A stretch of 64,000 bases of DNA from Pseudeuparius sepicola (Eukaryota > Arthropoda > Insecta > Coleoptera > Anthribidae): NCBI GenBank assembly GCA_963920635.1, contig OY987298.1:113946035-114010034 (forward strand), written 5' to 3'. The number at the start of each line of letters is the position of its first letter. The first letter of the stretch is position 1. A program made the position numbers and the translations under genes. Shown one piece after another: positions 58,801 through 64,000 of the stretch. Under the pieces are notes generated by a model, which made no database searches, was not told where the DNA came from, and saw only the letters and a list, made by a program, of their open reading frames with translations.

Positions 58801-61800
58801 AATCAGAAAAATAATCGGTATTCACCTATTAATATTCAAGCCCACTTTAATCAGAAAGGATTGAATTTTTTCAAAAGTAAGTCTTTTAAAATATTTCCGA
58901 TCCTTAAGAGTAAATGTACGGCACATTCGTGGTGATTCAATATTTTGCCCCATAAAATTGCTTTTTTTAATCTGTAGTGAGCAACATGCATAATTTTAAA
59001 CCTTTGGACAATACAAATTTTAATCTAAGTAATTACTAACATTTTAAGACCAAAGTTATTTTAAATATTTATCACAATGGCCGTACATAGAATTTGAATT
59101 CAAAGCATTTGTCTGAAGCCACCCCGAAGTACTTACTTATTTATCAGTTATAAGTACGTAGAGAGGAATTTAACTTAAACTTTGTATTGACCAAAAGTTT
59201 TAAATTACACGTGTTGCTCACTACAGATCGAAAAAACCATTTTATAGGTCAAAATATTGAATCACCACATATGTTCTTAAGAGAACTGTCCCTATGGGAT
59301 GAGTTCATTTAAATAGTAGGTAGGTACCTAAAAATATTTAATTGTAGGTAGGTCCAAACATTTGAAAAATCCAGGAAAAACTCTAAAAGATTAAGGTGAA
59401 ATTAAAAACTTGAGGATATGAAGTTTAAATGCTTTCCGCCTAGGGCGCTCCGAGAAATGTATACCTTCAACGAAACTGATGCAAAAATAATTGAAATTAA
59501 TCAGAAGAAAACTTCTTTGTTCAGTGCTTTGTAAGTAACTAAAAGTTCCAATACAAAAATAAGAATATAACAAATATTTATGGCAGTGGTTATTTATACG
59601 TCCAAGTTATATAACAGTAAACGTCTTGTGCTCTCATTGGCGAGTTGAGTCACGTGACTTGTTTGGATGTATATCTAACTTCATACACAGTTGAAGTAAA
59701 CGTTGCAATAAGACGCGTATCCTCTCCTTTTTTGGTGATGAGCGCTGCCATATGCAAAAACGGGGGCATTATCACCCCATATTGTGGCAGTCGGCAGCGA
59801 TGGGCGCTGCTGTATGAAAAAAGGGGGCATTCACCCCAGTCGGTAGCGATAAGTGCGGCCGTACGAAATAATAATATCGAAATACAGGAATTATTATAAC
59901 ATACGGCGCGCGCTGAATGTCGGGCGAAAATACCGTACATAAACAAGGCATAAATCTTTTAAAATTTCAGGGAATTGCATTACGCTCCTTATTGCAACGT
60001 TTACTTTGGAGTTAAATGTATGTCCAAAGTAGGGTTGTCAACTCACTGTTTTGGTAAATTGGGATACTGTGTTAAAAAAATCGGGATCAGATGAAAAAAT
60101 CGGGACACTTTTATTTTTATTTAAGGTGTATTATTTAATTAGCGCTAATTTTTAATTTTCAAATGTTTTTATTTAAAATAGTGTATAACAAGTATTATTT
60201 TATTACCTGAATGTGCCCGAATAGACTGGTGACTTGTGTTATTGCAGCCAATGGCAGGGTTTCTGGTGGCGGTGGGAGTAGGGAAGGTTAGCAACCCATG
60301 ACCTGTTGGCTACGCGGGCGAATGAGAGAGAACGCCCACCAAAGTAAAAGGTGGTAGAGGGAAAGGTTAGTTTATAGGAAGGTTAGGACATTCCCCCACT
60401 GTTAAATAAAACAAACCAAAGGTAGTCCTCTACAACTGGCAACGTCACGCGACGGTGCCACCTCCACCAACTGTTCTTCTTCTCACAGCTTGATACCAGT
60501 GGCGTATCAGAAAGGGTAACGCAGTTACTGAATGTCGAAAACAAAAAAAATCCGAGACATTTAAAGAGTAAATAGCCAAAGCAATATAAGAAATGTATGC
60601 ACAAAATAAAGTAAACAAGAAACACGCCTTTGTCTGCAATTGAATATGCCAAAAATGTATGTGTGCGTCTATGGCTGGAAGCATTAAATGTTTAGGAAGT
60701 TACTAATTTCGCCAATTCACGTGTAAATGCTACCAACTTAAATTCACCCCTTCGTCCCCTTGCCTCTCTCACCCCGCTTTCCCTTCCAAGTCCTCAAATG
60801 TCCTAACTAGGGTTGTGCCGTTTGAAAATTTAATTTGAAATTTTCCCATTTGAAACTTTCAAAAGTTAAATATTTCACTTATCCCATAAAGTGAAATTTC
60901 AGTGAAATTTTTTAAAGTTTCGAGCGAAAGCTTCACTTCATAAATTTCCCAACTAAACACGAAACTTTCTCAGAAATGTTCTTAAAAATGCAAAACTTTC
61001 TCATCAATCTCATTAAAAGCTGGAAGTTTGGCGAAAATATATGTAGCACATGGCCATTTAATTTGGATGCGCCCGCGCCGGCTGTTTATTTCGCTATCTG
61101 ACTGTTGGATTCGTGCTCTATATTACATTCACTAAATATGCACGAATTTTGAGCTTTCCAAAAACAGTATAGGGTAGCTAATTAATCTTACACCTTTCCG
61201 AGCGTCCCAGTGCTAGGTGTCCCGACTGAGGAAGTGCTGACTCCACAGTGGCTCTCTATCACTAAAATACAACTCATTCTGAAAATATCAACCTTCCGAA
61301 AACTCTTGCACTTTTTTGACGTTAGCTCTTAGTATTTACGTGTCCAACACCCAACCAAAACATCATATGCCTTGCGCGGTCGCAGTAGCACAACCTCGAG
61401 CACAACATTTAGGTATCGGTTGGACGTTCTGTGATCTGCGATATCGTTTAATCGAATAATTATACTAGGTATGGCATATGATACGGCATAGTTTTTTGAC
61501 CATTACATTTGTACTTGTTGCTCGATTGTTTTTCTTTATGGTATTCGATTTCTTGGAAAAAAACTACACAAACTTAGTTTTTGAACCATCAATTTAGTCT
61601 AAAAATTGCCGAGATAATCATGCATAATATGTCAGCTTGGGTGGGGTGGGGACTGTTGATTGAAACTTAAAGAAATTGTCACTGAAAATTTCACAATAAT
61701 TTCATAAATTTCAACTTCGCATTGAAAGTTTCAAATATTTCGCTAAAATTTCTTTAAATTCCAAAAGTTTCGAGAAAATTTCATATATTTCATGAAAATT

Positions 61801-62967
61801 TCAAAATGAAATTTCACCTTCCCTGGAAAACTGAAATGTACCCATCCCCAGTCCTAAATTTCTCTTTCTCAACTTGATTTCGAGTATATAGTTCAAATTG
61901 TGTGTGTAATAAAAGTTGTCTGTGGGCAAGTATGGGTGGGCACAAATCACAAATAGTAAAAATACAAGTCATGCTTTCATTGTTTGCGGAAAGTTTTAAA
62001 GTTGGGGGAAAATAGCATCCCGCAGCACTACCGGGCGGGACACGGGAGAAAGGGGTCGAAATCCGGCACATCCGGAAAATTCGGGACGGTTGGCAACCCT
62101 ACCCTAGTCCAAAGTCACGTGACTAACTCGCCAATGAGAGCACAAGATTTACCTATACCAACTTTTATATACGTCGGACGTATAGCAACTTTGAATATTT
62201 ATTTATCCCATACATTTCTTACCCTTTTTTTTTCGAACGTTGTCAGGCATAGCCGACACAGTGATTTGAATGTCCTTTTTTGGTATTAGATCTTTTTCGA
62301 CACTCTGAGATTCTGTATTTTTTATTTCTTCCCATGTTTCTTGCTCAGACTCACAAGATTCAAAATCACTCGAGTGCAAATCTTCTGGTAATACTGAATG
62401 TTCTAATCCAGTTTTTTGTTCACCAGCGGCCAATAGATTCATTATATCAGTTTTATTTTCTTCCGCTTGTTTTTTTGCTTTGTAACGCTCCACAAAAATT
62501 TTTGCTTCCTCTATTTTGTTTGTGTAATCCTCCATTTGTTTGAATGTCATTTTAATAGCTTTCTGACTCGGTGTGAGGTCTATATCATCTGTGATCATCT
62601 GATCCTTACTTTCTTTTTTATTTGTTTCTGTATCTTTATTCGCAATTTCAACATCAGATGAATCAGAATCACTGAGTCTGGTAATCCCAGCGTAAATTTG
62701 CTTTTCAATTTCAATAAATTTGGAATCTGATGAATTGGTTACGGATTGAAAAAATGAGGATTTCAAATCTAGCTTATCGGCAGGTTGCAAGTAATTTTCA
62801 ATGTCACTCTCACTAGAAGATTCATTTCCCATTTGTGCAGCTTCTGGTTTCATAGGTGATGTCTTTTCTGTGAATTGGGCTGCCAATTTCTTTAATGGGA
62901 CATCTTCCTCGCTATCGCTGTCATCATCAATTATTGGAAGTCTTTTTATTTTGCGCTTCGGAGGCAT
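39593..62967 (-). CDS. XPC: XPC/Rad4 DNA damage recognition protein, complete seven-exon gene
   Basis: XPC starts global-genome nucleotide excision repair by sensing helix distortion and recruiting TFIIH, with RAD23 and centrin as partners. Exons (minus strand) are 62967-62223, 58604-56833, 40861-40620, 40568-40343, 40290-40122, 40071-39917 and 39787-39593. Phases match at every junction, giving about 1,166 codons; the animal family ranges from roughly 900 to 1,300. The order is an acidic/basic disordered N-terminus, a transglutaminase-like fold split by a long Lys-rich insert, then three beta-hairpin domains (BHD1 at [23 protein letters not shown]2 at [14 protein letters not shown]3 at [19 protein letters not shown]) and a basic tail. 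Intron 2 is 15.97 kb and transposon-filled. Confidence 0.93.
40870..43650. other. XPC intron 2, distal part: unassigned, with a GC-rich patch
   Basis: From about 41335 to 42580 the GC content rises. The strip at 42436-42530 has at least six copies of TACGTCA or close variants spaced by about 10-20 bp (TATACGTCACGAG, CATACGTCAACATC, CTACGTCAGCATC, CGTACGTCAG, CTACGTCACC). No protein family was recognised. It could be an LTR or leader of an unknown retroelement. The remainder is AT-rich without signals. Confidence 0.4.
43655..44400. mobile_element. Foldback element, family A (type II ends)
   Basis: The left arm runs from about 43670 (TTTTTTTATACCCTCGATAT) with CAGAGCGTTAATCAAAACAC and TACAGGGAGTTTCATTCTGC. 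The right arm is the complement, ending with TCTTAGCCGGCTCTGAATTTG near 44390. The centre is near 44020. Same family as 15786-16702. Confidence 0.78.
44690..44835. repeat. Lone GC-rich transposon end
   Basis: A sharply GC-rich block (GGGAGGCCGTCGAGGGTTCG and CCCACAACCGCGGGGTTTCG) ends in ATGGTAGCTACGCCACTG at 44829. CAGTGGCGTAGCTACCAT is a common terminal sequence of insect DNA elements. The partner end was not found. Confidence 0.45.
47200..49287. mobile_element. TIR element with 4-bp target duplication, inside the gypsy relic
   Basis: CAGGGTGTCTACCAA (47200) and TTGGTAGACACCCTG (ending 49287) are exact inverted ends. TTCT flanks both sides (47196-47199 and 49288-49291). Subterminal 'CTGGAAA..TCAGGGAA' motifs repeat in both arms. 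The inside is occupied by other palindromes. Ends of the same family lie at about 53290-53360 and 56705-56790 (GACACCCTG at 56781). Confidence 0.75.
47855..48940. mobile_element. 1.1-kb foldback element nested in the 47200-49287 element
   Basis: ATAAATTGACACCCCCCTTT (about 47858) pairs with AAAGGGGGTGTCAATTTAT (ending about 48937). Further in, ACAGTGTGTTCTAGAAAGCC (about 47969) pairs with its complement near 48806-48827, and GTTATATGTTCGCTCC with GGAGCGAACATATAAC. Even the centre (48240-48560) pairs. The inner ACAGTGTG ends may belong to a second element inside the first. Confidence 0.8.
51955..52850. mobile_element. TIR element with TGGGAGACTTCAA arms
   Basis: The CCTGGGAGACTTCAAGAG block near 51977 and its complement TTGAAGTCTCCCAG at about 52810 form the arms. 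A small inverted module at 52455-52570 (GTAATTCGTTCATTTTACTATGAC... and ...ATAGTAG) is nested in the middle. No coding. Confidence 0.5.
52320..53257. repeat. Three copies of a GGAGGGTAGAGGTAAGGAG repeat
   Basis: The plus copies at 52330 and 52867 share about 130 bp, through TCAAAAACTGTC and the GAACTTAGCGGTTGTAG edge. An inverted short copy ends near 53257. The pair at 52857 and 53257 (GTAGACTATGGAGGG / CCCTCCATAATGTAGAC) bounds a 400-bp foldback MITE. Confidence 0.6.
53620..54575. mobile_element. Foldback element, about 0.95 kb
   Basis: TTTATCAGATTTTGGAAAAATGC (53639) pairs with GCATTTTCCCAAATTCTGATAAAAT (about 54526), then TGCTCTCTTAGCAC with GTGCTGAGAGAGCA. Near the centre, TTAATCTTAACATAGATTC pairs loosely with ATAGATTAAACTT. 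Arms are diverged, so it is older than the element at 23361. Confidence 0.6.
54600..55760. other. XPC intron 2, proximal part: no gene seen
   Basis: No family motif or paired repeats were recognised on either strand. Confidence 0.4.
55766..56115 (-). pseudogene. Second Sailor-like transposase relic, first two exons
   Basis: Exon 1 (minus, to about 56020) reads [20 protein letters not shown] and LVHAVQE|GTAAAT. After a ~55-bp intron ending TTTTAG, exon 2 (from about 55964) reads [20 protein letters not shown], the same helix-turn-helix position as RAADAWGINISSVSKVSRL in the 6682-8409 gene. The intron sits at the identical point, right before the HTH arginine. Exon 2 contains one in-frame stop and ends near a GTAAGT at about 55766. 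The catalytic domain is absent. The sequence is very diverged from the first copy, so it is a different and older lineage. Confidence 0.65.
56833..58604 (-). CDS. XPC: XPC exon 2 (transglutaminase-like domain with long charged insert)
   Basis: The acceptor AACTTTTAG precedes the phase-1 continuation [20 protein letters not shown]. The first 150 residues match the XPC transglutaminase-like core ([34 protein letters not shown]). A Lys/Glu/Ser-rich, low-complexity insert of about 380 residues follows, with clusters like [14 protein letters not shown], as in other XPC proteins where it is disordered. The exon closes with [20 protein letters not shown], the next core strand, and ends in phase 0 at TTGTAT|GTAAGT. 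The long antisense open frames here are shadows of the Lys-rich codons. Confidence 0.92.
58840..59310. mobile_element. Small foldback element in XPC intron 1
   Basis: CCTTAAGAGTAAATGTACGG (58911) to GAGCAACATG (about 58990) pairs with TTGCTCACTACAGAT (about 59214) to GTTCTTAAGAG (about 59283), via GGTGATTCAATATTTTG and its complement. Arms about 100 bp, spacer about 200 bp. Confidence 0.6.
60031..62106. mobile_element. hAT-like non-autonomous element, exact 8-bp target duplication
   Basis: GTCCAAAG at 60023-60030 and 62107-62114. The ends are TAGGGTTGTCAACTC and the complement side GTTGGCAACCCTACCCTA. Subterminal 'TCGGGA' motifs occur on both sides. No transposase frame. A further insert occupies 60808-61850. 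Confidence 0.8.
60808..61850. mobile_element. Inner hAT-like insert rich in GAAATTTC motifs
   Basis: GTCCTAAC (60800-60807) and GTCCTAAA (61851-61858) form an 8-bp duplication with one mismatch. The ends are TAGGGTTGTGCCGTTTG and TGTACCCATCCCCA. The first and last 150 bp are dense in GAAATTTCA, TTTGAAA and AAAGTTTC words in both orientations, giving many small hairpins. Non-coding. Confidence 0.6.
62223..62967 (-). CDS. XPC: XPC exon 1 (disordered N-terminus)
   Basis: It starts [20 protein letters not shown] at ATG 62967: a basic patch that may serve as a nuclear localisation signal, then an acidic run. The remaining 220 residues are Ser/Glu/Asp/Lys-rich with no fold, as in XPC N-termini. 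It ends in phase 1 at AAGG|GTAAGA. It contains a helix with [20 protein letters not shown]. The first intron is 3.6 kb and holds the nested transposons. Confidence 0.88.
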
Positions 62968-63199
62968 GGTGGCTTTTTAGTAAATAAACGAAAGGTGGAT
63001 TATTTTATTCGCACAACTCTGTACACAGGTCACAAGTCCCAACAGGTATTTAGATTTTAAAAACGAGCTCCCATGATTTATTAATTTAATAAAAATATTC
63101 GAAGGATATTCTTCACACTGCTTCACAGGAAAACAATGTTTGTTTTTTTTCTCTTAACCCACTTAACCTAAAAAAATAATTTTGATATTCAGATCAACT

Positions 63200-63311
63200 A
63201 GGGTTCCTTTATTAATAAAGGCATGGCCTCCTACGATTTACGGCTCTCTTCGCGTCCTTTCACGCGAAGTGAGCCGTAAATCGTAGGAGGCCATGAATAA
63301 AGGAACCCTAA
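63200..63311. mobile_element. 112-bp hairpin MITE (hAT-like) upstream of XPC
   Basis: GATCAACT is duplicated at 63192-63199 and 63312-63319. The element begins AGGGTTCCTTTATTAATAAA, pairs GGCCTCCTACGATTTACGGC with its complement, and is almost a single perfect hairpin with a short loop around CTCTTCGCGTCC. AGGGTT(C/G) ends and an 8-bp duplication fit hAT. It lies 233 bp upstream of the XPC start codon. Confidence 0.85.
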
Positions 63312-63319
63312 GATCAACT

Positions 63320-64000
63320 AACCTTTATCACCGGATAAACAATATCCAGTTTGAAAAGTCGACGCCATTGCTGGTAGAATGCTTTTATCGCGCAGACCAG
63401 AATCACTAAAGAATGGAATGCGAGGAATTAGTGTACGCAAGTTAGATAAAAAACCGACGTTTAGAAGAAAAAATTTATAAAGTTTTTAAATGTTGATTGT
63501 GAACTCCCAGTAATAGGAACCCGGTTACAGATCCGAAGAGTTCCCACCCCCCCGGGGGAGCTTCATCCCCTATTGCCCAAAAAACCACCCCCCAAACGTG
63601 ACCTTGACGGAGTTTTTTGCGTTTTCCACGTAAACCGTAACTCTGACGAGAAAAAGTTATAGGATTTTTTAGATTCTCCATTAAATTCTCCACAAAAATG
63701 GTCATATATTATTTTGCGTATCTCCCACCCAACGCGAATAAATGACTTTGGAAAATAAGCATAGTTTTCAGCGCGAACAAAAAATAAGCCTTGCGCCGTC
63801 TTTTGCGTCGATTATCTAGAAGAGTAGTAGCGTGAGCAAAAAAAATTATAGGAGCAAAATTGTAGAGCAGTTATTTCTATACAAGATCCATATTGGACAA
63901 AATATTTTTGAGAAAGTATTAGTGGACATATGATGATTTTTTATACCTGTGTATTCTGCACTTTGAGCCTGTTTCCACACCACCCATCAGGTAACGCTCT
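63320..64000. other. Upstream of XPC; no gene recognised
   Basis: A patch of C and G runs at 63540-63600 (CCCACCCCCCCGGGGGAGC, AAACCACCCCCCAAACG) stands out in AT-rich sequence. The minus-strand open frame across it (63475-63705) has no family motif. Possible promoter-proximal sequence of XPC, or of a divergent gene beyond the window. Confidence 0.35.

Larger units (their letters stand above)
59583..62190. mobile_element. Foldback element, family C, carrying two nested inserts
   Basis: GTTATTTATACGTCCAAGTT and CTCATTGGCGAGTTGAGTCA (59588-59655) pair with TGACTAACTCGCCAATGAGA and ACGTCGGACGTATA (62119-62184). Removing the hAT-like insert at 60031-62106 leaves about 0.53 kb, similar to the 0.6-kb relative at 30265-30862. 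Confidence 0.75.

Overview
This window is eukaryotic, AT-rich, intron-containing and crowded with transposable elements. It looks like an arthropod genome and most likely an insect, because its Jockey-type retroposons, Ty3/gypsy and Tc1/mariner relatives, spastin exon, cardiolipin synthase and XPC read insect-like. The order cannot be fixed from sequence alone. There are no bacterial operons, CRISPR arrays or recognisable rRNA or tRNA genes.

Host genes. Three conserved genes are present. (1) The first coding exon of the microtubule-severing AAA ATPase spastin is at 20259-20697 on the minus strand; no further exon was recognised. (2) A complete cardiolipin synthase gene lies on the plus strand at 29898-39330. 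Its five exons join in frame and predict 321 aa. (3) A complete XPC/Rad4 nucleotide-excision-repair gene lies on the minus strand from 62967 to 39593. Its seven exons join in frame and predict about 1,166 aa; one intron uses a GC-AG donor. Cardiolipin synthase and XPC are tail to tail, 262 bp apart, with polyadenylation signals placed so that the 3' UTRs should overlap.

Layout. 1-5830: a mosaic of broken non-LTR (Jockey-like) and Ty3/gypsy fragments. 5839-9174: a TA-flanked 3.3-kb element with roughly 300-bp inverted ends and a five-exon, lightly frameshifted DDE transposase with a D-to-E spacing of about 81 residues (Sailor-like). Each inverted end carries a type I hammerhead ribozyme motif, and a third copy follows at 9480-9550. 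9700-17200: a pair of inverted repeats around a 1.16-kb tandem duplication that contains an expanding minisatellite. 17589-19761: PIF/Harbinger-like and hAT-like non-autonomous elements with exact target duplications, one nested in another. 21577-24241: three DNA elements head to tail at TATA junctions. 24300-29370: dispersed duplicated repeats and a SWIM-finger transposon-derived gene fragment. The introns of cardiolipin synthase and XPC hold foldback elements, a mariner relic, a CGATAAAAT satellite, a gypsy element split by DNA elements, a second Sailor-like relic, and a three-level nest at 59583-62190.

The most interesting candidate is the association of hammerhead ribozymes with the inverted ends of an intron-containing DD~82E transposon. 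The core nucleotides of the ribozyme are visible directly. Activity, and whether ribozyme and transposase belong to one mobile unit, are inferences.
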